Assembly (NCBI RefSeq): GCF_051020975.1
Contig: NW_027478161.1
Location: 20,496,001-20,560,000, forward strand
From: Osmia lignaria lignaria
Taxonomy: Eukaryota > Arthropoda > Insecta > Hymenoptera > Megachilidae
DNA length: 64,000 nucleotides
Reading direction: 5' to 3'
Under the pieces are notes generated by a model. The model saw nothing but the letters and a program-made list of their open reading frames with translations, was not told the DNA's origin and ran no database searches. This document shows, in pieces, positions 22,607 through 35,900 of the stretch. The position numbers were made by a program, and so were the translations under genes. Every line of letters begins with the position of its first letter. The first letter of the stretch is position 1.

Positions 22607-25600
22607 TTGCAGATTCAGCTCAAAGGAACTGGCCTGACGGACATATTTCGAGATATTTCTTCTTCTTGTTGTTCTTCCTCTGCACAGCTAAGCTGGAAGT
22701 GGCATTTGCAGCTCGCAATAGTGCAGAGTTATCTCAAAGAAAGGGGCCACGGTGTTTCTGTATCTCTATTATGTTGGTGCGGCTTCGGAACTTTTAAATA
22801 TCTTGATATATCTCGAGAACTACGCATCTGATCAAAAAATATCATAGAACATAAAAAGTAGGAAACTTAATTCTCTACAAAAAAGGTCTCTTAACATTTT
22901 ACCATAGCTCGCTTCGTTTCCGAGATATTTGCAGATTTATCTCAAGGGAAGGGGCCTGACGGACATATTTCGAGATATTTCTTCTTCTTGTTGTTCTTCT
23001 TCTGCACAGCTAAGCTGGAAGTGGCATTTGCGGCTCGCACTAGTGCAGAGTTATCTCAAAGAAAGGGGCCACGGTGTTTCTGTATCTCTATTATGTTGGT
23101 GCGGCTTCGGAACTTTTAAATATCTCGATATATCTCGAAAACTACGCTTCTGATCAAAAAATATCATAGAACATAAATTGTAGGAAACATAATTCTCTAC
23201 AAAAAAGGTCTCTAAACATTTTGCCATAGCTCGCTTCGTTTCCGAGATATTTGCAGATTTATCTCAAGGGAAGGGGCCTAACGGACATATTTCGAGATAT
23301 TTCTTCTTCTTGTTGTTCTTCTTCTGCACAGCTAAACTGGAAGTGGCTTTTCCAGCTCGCAATAGTGCAGAGTTATCTCAAAGAGAGGGGCCACGGTGTT
23401 TCTGTATCTCTATTATGTTGGTGCGGCTTCGGAACTTTTAAATATCTTGATATATCTCGAGAGCTACGCGTCTGATCAAAAAATATCATAGAACATAAAA
23501 AGTAGGAAACATAATTCTCTAAAAAAAAGGTCTCTTAACATTTTGCCATAGCTCGCTTCGTTTCCGAGATATTTGCAGATTTATCTCAAGGGAAGTGGCC
23601 TGACGGACATATTTCGAGATATTTCTTCTTCTTGTTGTTCTTCTTCTGCACAGCTAAGCTGGAAGTGGCATTTGCGGCTCGCACTAGTGCAGAGTTATCT
23701 CAAAGAAAGGGGCCACGGTGTTTCTGTATCTCTATTATGTTGGTGCGGCTTCGGAACTTTTAAATATCTTGATATATCTCGAGAACTACGCATCTGATCA
23801 GAAAATATCATAGAAGATAAAAAGTAGGAAACTTAATTCTCTACAAAAAACGTCTCTTAACATTTTGCCATAGCTCGCTTCGTTTCCGAGATATTTGCAG
23901 ATTTATCTCAAGGGAAGGGGCCTGACGGACATATTTCGAGATATTTCTTCTTCTTGTTGTTCTTCTTCTGCACAGCTAAGCTGGAAGTGGCATTTGCGGC
24001 TCGCACTAGTGCAGAGTTATCTCAAAGAAAGGGGCCACGGTGTTTCTGTATCTCTATTATGTTGGTGCGGCTTCGGAACTTTTAAATATCTCGATATATC
24101 TCGAAAACTACGCTTCTGATCAAAAAATATCATAGAACATAAATTGTAGGAAACATAATTCTCTACAAAAAAGGTCTCTTAACATTTTGCCATAGCTCGC
24201 TTCGTTTCCGAGATATTTGCAGATTTATCTCAAGGGAAGGGGCCTGACGGACATATTTCGAGATATTTCTTCTTGTTGTTGTTCTTCTTCTGCACAGCTA
24301 AACTGGAAGTGGCTTTTCCAGCTCGCAATAGTGCAGAGTTATCTCAAAGAGAGGGGCCACGGTGTTTCTGTATCTCTATTATGTTGGTGCGGCTTCGGAA
24401 CTTTTAAATATCTTGATATATCTCGAGAACTACGCATCTGATCAAAAAATATCATAGAACATAAAAAGTAGGAAACTTAATTCTCTACAAAAAAGGTCTC
24501 TTAACATTTTGCCATAGCTCGCTTCGTTTCCGAGGTATTTGCAGATTTATCTCAAGGGAAGGGGCCTGACGGACATATTTCGAGATATTTCTTCTTCTTG
24601 TTGTTCTTCTTCTGCACAGCTAAGCTGGAAGTGGCATTTGCGGCTCGCACTAGTGCAGAGTTATCTCAAAGAAAGGGGCCACGGTGTTTCTGTATCTCTA
24701 TTATGTTGGTGCGGCTTCGGAACTTTTAAATATCTCGATATATCTCGAAAACTACGCTTCTGATCAAAAAATATCATAGAACATAAATTGTAGGAAACAT
24801 AATTCTCTACAAAAAAGGTCTCTTAACATTTTGCCATAGCTCGCTTCGTTTCCGAGATATTTGCAGATTTATCTCAAGGGAAGGGGCCTAACGGACATAT
24901 TTCGAGATATTTCTTCTTCTTGTTGTTCTTCTTCTGCACAGCTAAGCTGGAAGTGGCATTTGCGGCTCGCACTAGTGCAGAGTTATCTCAAAGAAAGGGG
25001 CCACGGTGTTTCTGTATCTCTATTATGTTGGTGCTGCTTCGGAACTTTTAAATATCTCGATATATCTCGAAAACTACGCTTCTGATCAAAAAATATCATA
25101 GAACATAAATTGTAGGAAACATAATTCTCTACAAAAAACGTCTCTTAACATTTTGCCATAGCACGCTTCGTTTCCGAGATATTTGCAGATTCATCTCAAG
25201 GGAAGGGGCCTAACGGACATATTTCGAGATATTTCTTCTTCTTGTTGTTCTTCTTCTGCACAGCTAAACTGGAAGTGGCATTTCCAGCTCGCAATAGTAC
25301 AGAGTTATCTCAAAGAAAGGGGCCACGGTGTTTCTGTATCTCTATTATGTTGGTGCGGCTTCGGAACTTTTAAATATCTTGATATATCTCGAGAACTACG
25401 CATCTGATCAAAAAATATCATAGAACATAAAAAGTAGGAAACTTAATTCTCTACAAAAACGTCTCGTAAGATTTTGCCATAGCTCGCTTCGTTTCCGAGA
25501 TATTTGCAGATTTAGCTCAAGGTAAGGGGCCTGACGGACATATTTCGAGATATTTCTTCTTCTTGTTGTTCTTCTTCGGCACAGCTAAGCTGGAAGTGGC

Positions 25601-26147
25601 ATTTACAGCTCGCAATAGTGCATAGTTATCTGAAAGAAAGGGGCCACGGTGTTTCTGTATCTCTATTATGTTGGTGCGGCTTCGGAACTTTTAAATATCT
25701 TGATATATCTCGAGAACTACGCATCTGATCAGAAAATATCATAGAAGATAAAAAGTAGGAAACTTAATTCTCTACAAAAAACGTCTCTTAACATTTTGCC
25801 ATAGCTCGCTTCGTTTCCGAGATATTTGCAGATTTATCTCAAGGTAAGGGGCCTGACGGACATATTTCGAGATATTTCTTCTTCTTGTTGTTCTTCTTCT
25901 GCACAGCTAAGCTGGAAGTGGCATTTACAGCTCGCAATAGTGCATAGTTATCTGAAAGAAAGGGGCCACGGTGTTTCTGTATCTCTATTATGTTGGTGCG
26001 GCTTCGGAACTTTTAAATATCTTGATATATCTCGAGAACTACGCATCTGATCAAAAAATCTCATAGAACATAAAAAGTAGGAAAATCAATTCTCTACAAA
26101 AAAGGTCTCTTAACATTTTGCAATAGCTCGCTTCGTTTCCGAGATAT

Positions 26148-27434
26148 TTGCAGATTTATCTCAAGGGAAGGGGCCTGACGGACATATTTCGAGATATTTC
26201 TTCTTCTTGTTGTTCTTCTTCTGCACAGCTAAGCTGGAAGTGGCATTTGCGGCTCGCACTAGTGCAGAGTTATCTCAAAGAAAGGGGCCACGGTGTTTCT
26301 GTATCTCTATTATGTTGGTGCTGCTTCGGAACTTTTAAATATCTCGATATATCTCGAAAACTACGCTTCTGATCAAAAAATATCATAGAACATAACTTGT
26401 AGGAAACATAATTCTCTACAAAAAACGTCTCTTAACATTTTGCCATAGCTCGCTTCGTTTCCGAGATATTTGCAGATTTATCTCAAGGGAAGGGGCCTAA
26501 CGGACATATTTCGAGATATTTCTTCTACTTGTTGTTCTTCTTCTGCACAGCTAAACTGGAAGTGGCATTTCCAGCTCGCAATAGTACAGAGTTATCTCAA
26601 AGAAAGGGGCCACGGTGTTTCTGTATCTCTATTATGTTGGTGCGGCTTCGGAACTTTTAAATATCTTGATATATCTCGAGAACTACGCGTCTGATCAAAA
26701 AATATCATAGAACATAAAAAGTAGGAAACTTAATTCTCTACAAAAAAGGTCTCTTAACATTTTGCCATAGCTCTCTTCGTTTCCGAGATATTTGCAGATT
26801 TATCTCAAGGGAAGGGGCCTGACGGACACATTTCGAGATATTTCTTCTTCTTGTTGTTCTTCTTCTGCACAGCTAAGCTGGAAGTGGCATTTGCAGCTCG
26901 CAATAGTGCAGAGTTATCTCAAAGAAAGGGGCCACGGTGTTTCTGTATCTCTATTATGTTGGTGCTGCTTCGGAACTTTTAAATATCTCGATATATCTCG
27001 AAAACTACGCTTCTGATCAAAAAATATCATAGAACATAAATTGTAGGAAACATAATTCTCTACAAAAAACGTCTCTAAACATTTTGCCATAGCTCGCTTC
27101 GTTTCCGAGATATTTGCAGATTCATCTCAAGGGAAGGGGCCTAACGGACATATTTCGAGATATTTCTTCTTCTTGTTGTTCTTCTTCTGCACAGCTAAAC
27201 TGGAAGTGGCATTTCCAGCTCGCAATAGTACAGAGTTATCTCAAAGAAAGGGGCCACGGTGTTTCTGTATCTCTATTATGTTGGTGCGGCTTCGGAACTT
27301 TTAAATATCTTGATATATCTCGAGAACTACGCATCTGATCAAAAAATATCATAGAACATAAAAAGTAGGAAACTTAATTCTCTACAAAAAAGTCTCGTAA
27401 GATTTTGCCATAGCTCGCTTCGTTTCCGAGATAT
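26148..27434 (+). repeat. C-T-D-H four-monomer block, copy 1
   Basis: The order is ggtgctgcttcgg (C), ttctacttgttg (T), ggacacatttcg with a C-type 3' part (D), then attcatctc with agtacag (H). The same four recur at 40316-41602, 14168 bp away (44 monomers). A related C, T-like, D string is present at 56093-57057. Copy 1 has acataacttg at about 26394, where the partner has acataaattg. Confidence 0.8.
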
Positions 27435-28078
27435 TTGCAGATTTATCTCAAGGTAAGGGGCCTGACGGACATATTTCGAGATATTTCTTCTTCTTGTTGT
27501 TCTTCTTCTGCACAGCTAAGCTGGAAGTGGCATTTACAGCTCGCAATAGTGCATAGTTATCTGAAAGAAAGGGGCCACGGTGTTTCTGTATCTCTATTAT
27601 GTTGGTGCGGTTTCGGAACTTTTAAATATCTCGATATATCTCGAAAACTACGCTTCTGATCAAAAAATATCATAGAACATAAATTGTAGGAAACATAATT
27701 CTCTACAAAAAAGGTCTCTTAACATTTTGCCATAGCTCGCTTCGTTTCCGAGATATTTGCAGATTTATCTCAAGGGAAGGTTCCTGACGGACATATTTCG
27801 AGATATTTCTTCTTCTTGTTGTTCTTCTTCTGCACAGCTAAACTGGAAGTGGCTTTTCCAGCTCGCAATAGTGCAGAGTTATCTCAAAGAGAGGGGCCAC
27901 GGTGTTTCTGTATCTCTATTATGTTGGTGCGGCTTCGGAACTTTTAAATATCTTGATATATCTCGAGAGCTACGCGTCTGATCAAAAAATATCATAGAAC
28001 ATAAAAAGTAGGAAACATAATTCTCTACAAAAAAGGTCTCTTAACATTTTGCCATAGCTCGCTTCGTTTCCGAGATAT

Positions 28079-30012
28079 TTGCAGATTTATCTCAAGGGAA
28101 GTGGCCTGACGGACATATTTCGAGATATTTCTTCTTCTTGTTGTTCTTCTTCTGCACAGCTAAGCTGGAAGTGGCATTTGCGGCTCGCACTAGTGCAGAG
28201 TTATCTCAAAGAAAGGGGCCACGGTGTTTCTGTATCTCTATTATGTTGGTGCGGCTTCGGAACTTTTAAATATCTTGATATATCTCGAGAACTACGCATC
28301 TGATCAAAAAATATCATAGAACATAAAAAGTAGGAAACATAATTCTCTACAAAAAAGGTCTCTTAACATTTTGCCATAGCTCGCTTCGTTTCCGAGATAT
28401 TTGCAGATTTATCTCAAGGGAAGTGGCCTGACGGACATATTTCGAGATATTTCTTCTTCTTGTTGTTCTTCTTCTGCACAGCTAAACTGGAAGTGGCTTT
28501 TCCAGCTCGCAATAGTGCAGAGTTATCTCAAAGAGAGGGGCCACGGTGTTTCTGTATCTCTATTATGTTGTTGCGGCTTCGGAACTTTTAAATATCTTGA
28601 TATATCTCGAGAGCTACGCGTCTGATCAAAAAATATCATAGAACATAAAAAGTAGGAAACATAATTCTCTACAAAAAAGGTCTCTTAACATTTTGCCATA
28701 GCTCGCTTCGTTTCCGAGATATTTGCAGATTTATCTCAAGGGAAGTGGCCTGACGGACATATTTCGAGATATTTCTACTTCTTGTTGTTCTTCTTCTGCA
28801 CAGCTAAGCTGGAAGTGGCATTTGCGGCTCGCACTAGTGCAGAGTTATCTCAAAGAAAGGGGCTACGGTGTTTCTGTATCTCTATTATGTTGGTGCGGCT
28901 TCGGAACTTTTAAATATCTTGATATATCTCGAGAACTACGCATCTGATCAAAAAATATCATAGAACATAAAAAGTAGGAAACATAATTCTCTACAAAAAA
29001 GGTCTCTTAACATTTTGCCATAGCTCGCTTCGTTTCCGAGATATTTGCAGATTTATCTCAAGGGAAGTGGCCTGACGGACATATTTCGAGATATTTCTTC
29101 TTCTTGTTGTTCTTCTTCTGCACAGCTAAGCTGGAAGTGGCATTTGCGGCTCGCACTAGTGCAGAGTTATCTCAAAGAAAGGGGCCACGGTGTTTCTGTA
29201 TCCCTATTATGTTGGTGCGGCTTCGGAACTTTTAAATATATTTCGATATATCTCGAAAACTACGCTTCTGATCAAAAAATATCATAGAACATAAATTGTA
29301 GGAAACATAATTCTCTACAAAAAACTTCTCTTAACATTTTGCCATAGCTCGCTTCGTTTCCGAGATATTTGCAGATTCAGCTCAAAGGAACTGGCCTGAC
29401 GGACATATTTCGAGATATTTCTTCTTCTTGTTGTTCTTCCTCTGCACAGCTAAGCTGGAAGTGGCATTTGCAGCTCGCAATAGTGCAGAGTTATCTCAAA
29501 GAAAGGGGCCACGGTGTTTCTGTATCTCTATTATGTTGGTGCGGCTTCGGAACTTTTAAATATCTTGATATATCTCGAGAACTACGCATCTGATCAAAAA
29601 ATATCATAGAACATAAAAAGTAGGAAACTTAATTCTCTACAAAAAAGGTCTCTTAACATTTTACCATAGCTCGCTTCGTTTCCGAGATATTTGCAGATTT
29701 ATCTCAAGGGAAGGGGCCTGACGGACATATTTCGAGATATTTCTTCTTCTTGTTGTTCTTCTTCTGCACAGCTAAGCTGGAAGTGGCATTTGCGGCTCGC
29801 ACTAGTGCAGAGTTATCTCAAAGAAAGGGGCCACGGTGTTTCTGTATCTCTATTATGTTTGTGCGGCTTCGGAACTTTTAAATATCTCGATATATCTCGA
29901 AAACTACGCTTCTGATCAAAAAATATCATAGAACATAAATTGTAGGAAACATAATTCTCTACAAAAAAGGTCTCTTAACATTTTGCCATAGCTCGCTTCG
30001 TTTCCGAGATAT
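28079..30012 (+). repeat. HOR core S1-S2-S3-S4-Q-L, copy 1
   Basis: Six monomers in 1934 bp. S1, S2, S3 and S4 all start gaagtggcctg. S2 has cttttccag and tgttgttgcgg. S3 has tctacttc and gggctacgg. S4 has a 2-bp gain in aaatatatttcg and ends aaaacttctc. Q starts attcagctcaaagg and ends ttttaccatag. L has atgtttgtgcgg. This copy carries aaaactacgc in L (lineage alpha). It is followed by N, S5, C, H and P, as in copies 3 and 6. Confidence 0.92.
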
Positions 30013-31300
30013 TTGCAGATTTATCTCAAGGGAAGGGGCCTAACGGACATATTTCGAGATATTTCTTCTTCTTGTTGTTCTTCTTCTGCACAGCTAAACT
30101 GGAAGTGGCTTTTCCAGCTCGCAATAGTGCAGAGTTATCTCAAAGAAAGGGGCCACGGTGTTTCTGTATCTCTATTATGTTGGTGCGGCTTCGGAACTTT
30201 TAAATATCTTGATATATCTCGAGAACTACGCATCTGATCAAAAAATATCATAGAACATAAAAAGTAGGAAACATAATTCTCTACAAAAAAGGTCTCTTAA
30301 CATTTTGCCATAGCTCGCTTCGTTTCCGAGATATTTGCAGATTTATCTCAAGGGAAGTGGCCTGACGGACATATTTCGAGATATTTCTTCTTCTTGTTGT
30401 TCTTCTTCTGCACAGCTAAGCTGGAAGTGGCATTTGCGGCTCGCACTAGTGCAGAGTTATCTCAAAGAAAGGGGCCACGGTGTTTCTGTATCTCTATTAT
30501 GTTGGTGCGGCTTCGGAACTTTTAAATATCTTGATATATCTCGAGAACTACGCATCTGATCAGAAAATATCATAGAAGATAAAAAGTAGGAAACTTAATT
30601 CTTTACAAAAAACGTCTCTTAACATTTTGCCATAGCTCGCTTCGTTTCCGAGATATTTGCAGATTTATCTCAAGGGAAGGGGCCTGACGGACATATTTCG
30701 AGATATTTCTTCTTCTTGTTGTTCTTCTTCTGCACAGCTAAGCTGGAAGTGGCATTTGCGGCTCGCACTAGTGCAGAGTTATCTCAAAGAAAGGGGCCAC
30801 GGTGTTTCTGTATCTCTATTATGTTGGTGCTGCTTCGGAACTTTTAAATATCTCGATATATCTCGAAAACTACGCTTCTGATCAAAAAATATCATAGAAC
30901 ATAAATTGTAGGAAACATAATTCTCTACAAAAAACGTCTCTTAACATTTTGCCATAGCTCGCTTCGTTTCCGAGATATTTGCAGATTCATCTCAAGGGAA
31001 GGGGCCTAACGGACATATTTCGAGATATTTCTTCTTCTTGTTGTTCTTCTTCTGCACAGCTAAACTGGAAGTGGCATTTCCAGCTCGCAATAGTACAGAG
31101 TTATCTCAAAGAAAGGGGCCACGGTGTTTCTGTATCTCTATTATGTTGGTGCGGCTTCGGAACTTTCAAATATCTTGATATATCTCGAGAACTACGCATC
31201 TGATCAAAAAATATCATAGAACATAAAAAGTAGGAAACTTAATTCTCTACAAAAACGTCTCGTAAGATTTTGCCATAGCTCGCTTCGTTTCCGAGATATT

Positions 31301-31620
31301 TGCAGATTAGCTCAAGGTAAGAGGCCTGACGGACATATTTCGAGATATTTCTTCTTCTTGTTGTTCTTCTTCTGCACAGCTAAGCTGGAAGTGGCATTTA
31401 CAGCTCGCAATAGTGCATAGTTATCTGAAAGAAAGGGGCCACGGTGTTTCAGTATCTCTATTATGTTGGTGCGGCTTCGGAACATTTAAATATCTTGATA
31501 TATCTCGAGAACTACGCATCTGATCAAAAAATCTCATAGAACATAAAAAGTAGGAAACTCAATTCTCTACAAAAAAGGTCTCTTAACATTTTGCAATAGC
31601 TCGCTTCGTTTCCGAGATAT
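31301..31620 (+). repeat. P-type monomer with one-base deletion and stop (example)
   Basis: It starts gattagctcaaggtaagagg, one base shorter than the related V start, and is 320 bp long. The change removes the conceptual open frame. The same monomer recurs at 39996 and 54486, each time after C and H, so the defect was amplified along with the HOR. Copies at 31301 and 39996 also share gtttcagtatc and ggaacatttaaat; the copy at 54486 lacks these. Confidence 0.85.
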
Positions 31621-31941
31621 TTGCAGATTTATCTCAAGGGAAGGGGCCTGACGGACATATTTCGAGACATTTCTTCTTCTTGTTGCTCTTCTTCTGCACA
31701 GCTAAGCTGGAAGTGGCATTTGCGGCTCGCACTAGTGCAGAGTTATCTCAAAGAAAGGGGCCACGGTGTTTCTGTATCTCTATTATGTTGGTGCGGCTTC
31801 GGAACTTTTAAATATCTTGATATATCTCGAGAACTACGCATCTGATCAAAAAATATCATAGAACATAAAAAGTAGGAAACTTAATTCTCTACAAAAAAGT
31901 CTCGTAAGATTTTGCCATAGCTCGCTTCGTTTCCGAGATAT

Positions 31942-32909
31942 TTGCAGATTTATCTCAAGGTAAGGGGCCTGACGGACATATTTCGAGATATTTCTTCTTC
32001 TTGTTGTTCTTCTTCTGCACAGCTAAGCTGGAAGTGGCATTTACAGCTCGCAATAGTGCATAGTTATCTGAAAGAAAGGGGCCACGGTGTTTCTGTATCT
32101 CTATTATGTTGGTGCGGCTTCGGAACTTTTAAATATCTCGATATATCTCGAAAACTACGCTTCTGATCAAAAAATATCATAGAACATAAATTGTAGGAAA
32201 CATAATTCTCTACAAAAAAGGTCTCTTAACATTTTGCCATAGCTCGCTTCGTTTCCGAGATATTTGCAGATTTATCTCAAGGGAAGGTTCCTGACGGACA
32301 TATTTCGAGATATTTCTTCTTCTTGTTGTTCTTCTTCTGCACAGCTAAACTGGAAGTGGCTTTTCCAGCTCGCAATAGTCCAGAGTTATCTCAAAGAGAG
32401 GGGCCACGGTGTTTCTGTATCTCTATTATGTTGGTGCGGCTTCGGAACTTTTAAATATCTTGATATATCTCGAGAGCTACGCGTCTGATCAAAAAATATC
32501 ATAGAACATAAAAAGTAGGAAACATAATTCTCTACAAAAAAGGTCTCTTAACATTTTGCCATAGCTCGCTTCGTTTCCGAGATATTTGCAGATTTATCTC
32601 AAGGGAAGTGGCCTGACGGACATATTTCGAGATATTTCTTCTTCTTGTTGTTCTTCTTCTGCACAGCTAAGCTGGAAGTGGCATTTGCGGCTCGCACTAG
32701 TGCAGAGTTATCTCAAAGAAAGGGGCCACGGTGTTTCTGTATCCCTATTATGTTGGTGCGGCTTCGGAACTTTTAAATATATTTCGATATATCTCGAAAA
32801 CTACGCTTCTGATCAAAAAATATCATAGAACATAAATTGTAGGAAACATAATTCTCTACAAAAAACTTCTCTTAACATTTTGCCATAGCTCGCTTCGTTT
32901 CCGAGATAT
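31942..32909 (+). repeat. Shortened HOR join V-F-S4
   Basis: V (31942) and F (32264) are followed directly by S4 (32586, with aaatatatttcg and aaaacttctc), skipping S1, S2 and S3. S4 is then followed by H rather than Q. Two HOR joins therefore sit within about 650 bp. The F copy here shares aatagtccagag with the F at 34196, while the F copies at 27757, 36452, 42568 and 46111 read aatagtgcagag. Confidence 0.85.
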
Positions 32910-35900
32910 TTGCAGATTCATCTCAAGGGAAGGGGCCTAACGGACATATTTCGAGATATTTCTTCTTCTTGTTGTTCTTCTTCTGCACAGCTAAACTGGA
33001 AGTGGCATTTCCAGCTCGCAATAGTACAGAGTTATCTCAAAGAAAGGGGCCACGGTGTTTCTGTATCTCTATTATGTTGGTGCGGCTTCGGAACTTTTAA
33101 ATATCTTGATATATCTCGAGAACTACGCATCTGATCAAAAAATATCATAGAACATAAAAAGTAGGAAACTTAATTCTCTACAAAAAAGTCTTGTAAGATT
33201 TTGCCAAAGCTCGCTTCGTTTCCGAGATATTTGCAGATTTATCTCAAGGTAAGGGGCCTGACGGACATATTTCGAGATATTTCTTCTTCTTGTTGTTCTT
33301 CTTCTGCACAGCTAAGCTGGAAGTGGCATTTACAGCTCGCAATAGTGCATAGTTATCTGAAAGAAAGGGGCCACGGTGTTTCTGTATCTCTATTATGTTG
33401 GTGCGGCTTCGGAACTTTTAAATATCTTGATATATCTCGAGAACTACGCATCTGATCAAAAAATATCATAGAACATAAAAAGTAGGAAACTCAATTCTCT
33501 ACAAAAAAGGTCTCTAAACATTTTGCCATAGCTCGCTTCGTTTCCGAGATATTTGCAGATTCATCTCAAGGGAAGGGGCCTAACGGACATATTTCGAGAT
33601 ATTTCTTCTTCTTGTTGTTCTTCTTCTGCACAGCTAAACTGGAAGTGGCATTTCCAGCTCGCAATAGTACAGAGTTATCTCAAAGAAAGGGGCCACGGTG
33701 TTTCTGTATCTCTATTATGTTGGTGCGGCTTCGGAACTTTTAAATATCTTGATATATCTCGAGAACTACGCATCTGATCAAAAAATATCATAGAACATAA
33801 AAAGTAGGAAACTTAATTCTCTACAAAAAAGTCTCGTAAGATTTTGCCATAGCTCGCTTCGTTTCCGAGATATTTGCAGATTTATCTCAAGGTAAGGGGC
33901 CTGACGGACATATTTCGAGATATTTCTTCTTCTTGTTGTTCTTCTTCTGCACAGCTAAGCTGGAAGTGGCATTTACAGCTCGCAATAGTGCATAGTTATC
34001 TGAAAGAAAGGGGCCACGGTGTTTCTGTATCTCTATTATGTTGGTGCGGCTTCGGAACTTTTAAATATCTCGATATATCTCGAAAACTACGCTTCTGATC
34101 AAAAAATATCATAGAACATAAATTGTAGGAAACATAATTCTCTACAAAAAAGGTCTCTTAACATTTTGCCATAGCTCGCTTCGTTTCCGAGATATTTGCA
34201 GATTTATCTCAAGGGAAGGTTCCTGACGGACATATTTCGAGATATTTCTTCTTCTTGTTGTTCTTCTTCTGCACAGCTAAACTGGAAGTGGCTTTTCCAG
34301 CTCGCAATAGTCCAGAGTTATCTCAAAGAGAGGGGCCACGGTGTTTCTGTATCTCTATTATGTTGGTGCGGCTTCGGAACTTTTAAATATCTTGATATAT
34401 CTCGAGAGCTACGCGTCTGATCAAAAAATATCATAGAACATAAAAAGTAGGAAACATAATTCTCTACAAAAAAGGTCTCTTAACATTTTGCCATAGCTCG
34501 CTTCGTTTCCGAGATATTTGCAGATTTATCTCAAGGGAAGTGGCCTGACGGACATATTTCGAGATATTTCTTCTTCTTGTTGTTCTTCTTCTGCACAGCT
34601 AAGCTGGAAGTGGCATTTGCGGCTCGCACTAGTGCAGAGTTATCTCAAAGAAAGGGGCCACGGTGTTTCTGTATCTCTATTATGTTGGTGCGGCTTCGGA
34701 ACTTTTAAATATCTTGATATATCTCGAGAACTACGCATCTGATCAAAAAATATCATAGAACATAAAAAGTAGGAAACATAATTCTCTACAAAAAAGGTCT
34801 CTTAACATTTTGCCATAGCTCGCTTCGTTTCCGAGATATTTGCAGATTTATCTCAAGGGAAGTGGCCTGACGGACATATTTCGAGATATTTCTTCTTCTT
34901 GTTGTTCTTCTTCTGCACAGCTAAACTGGAAGTGGCTTTTCCAGCTCGCAATAGTGCAGAGTTATCTCAAAGAGAGGGGCCACGGTGTTTCTGTATCTCT
35001 ATTATGTTGTTGCGGCTTCGGAACTTTTAAATATCTTGATATATCTCGAGAGCTACGCGTCTGATCAAAAAATATCATAGAACATAAAAAGTAGGAAACA
35101 TAATTCTCTACAAAAAAGGTCTCTTAACATTTTGCCATAGCTCGCTTCGTTTCCGAGATATTTGCAGATTTATCTCAAGGGAAGTGGCCTGACGGACATA
35201 TTTCGAGATATTTCTACTTCTTGTTGTTCTTCTTCTGCACAGCTAAGCTGGAAGTGGCATTTGCGGCTCGCACTAGTGCAGAGTTATCTCAAAGAAAGGG
35301 GCTACGGTGTTTCTGTATCTCTATTATGTTGGTGCGGCTTCGGAACTTTTAAATATCTTGATATATCTCGAGAACTACGCATCTGATCAAAAAATATCAT
35401 AGAACATAAAAAGTAGGAAACATAATTCTCTACAAAAAAGGTCTCTTAACATTTTGCCATAGCTCGCTTCGTTTCCGAGATATTTGCAGATTTATCTCAA
35501 GGGAAGTGGCCTGACGGACATATTTCGAGATATTTCTTCTTCTTGTTGTTCTTCTTCTGCACAGCTAAGCTGGAAGTGGCATTTGCGGCTCGCACTAGTG
35601 CAGAGTTATCTCAAAGAAAGGGGCCACGGTGTTTCTGTATCCCTATTATGTTGGTGCGGCTTCGGAACTTTTAAATATATTTCGATATATCTCGAAAACT
35701 ACGCTTCTGATCAAAAAATATCATAGAACATAAATTGTAGGAAACATAATTCTCTACAAAAAACTTCTCTTAACATTTTGCCATAGCTCGCTTCGTTTCC
35801 GAGATATTTGCAGATTCAGCTCAAAGGAACTGGCCTGACGGACATATTTCGAGATATTTCTTCTTCTTGTTGTTCTTCCTCTGCACAGCTAAGCTGGAAG

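Larger units (their letters stand above)
1..25182 (+). repeat. Region I: mixed-subtype part of the array
   Basis: About 78 monomers. Two variable blocks reassort freely. The middle block reads either gcggctcgcactagtgc or gcagctcgcaatagtgc. The 3' block reads either ctcgatatatctcgaaaac followed by aaattgtagg, or cttgatatatctcgagaac followed by aaaaagtagg. Q-type starts (attcagctcaaagg) recur irregularly. Local duplications of 3-5 monomers are present, but no single multimer dominates. Copies with ggtgctgcttcgg, agtacag or aaggtaagg are absent until about 24.8 kb, so this part differs in composition from region II. Confidence 0.8.
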
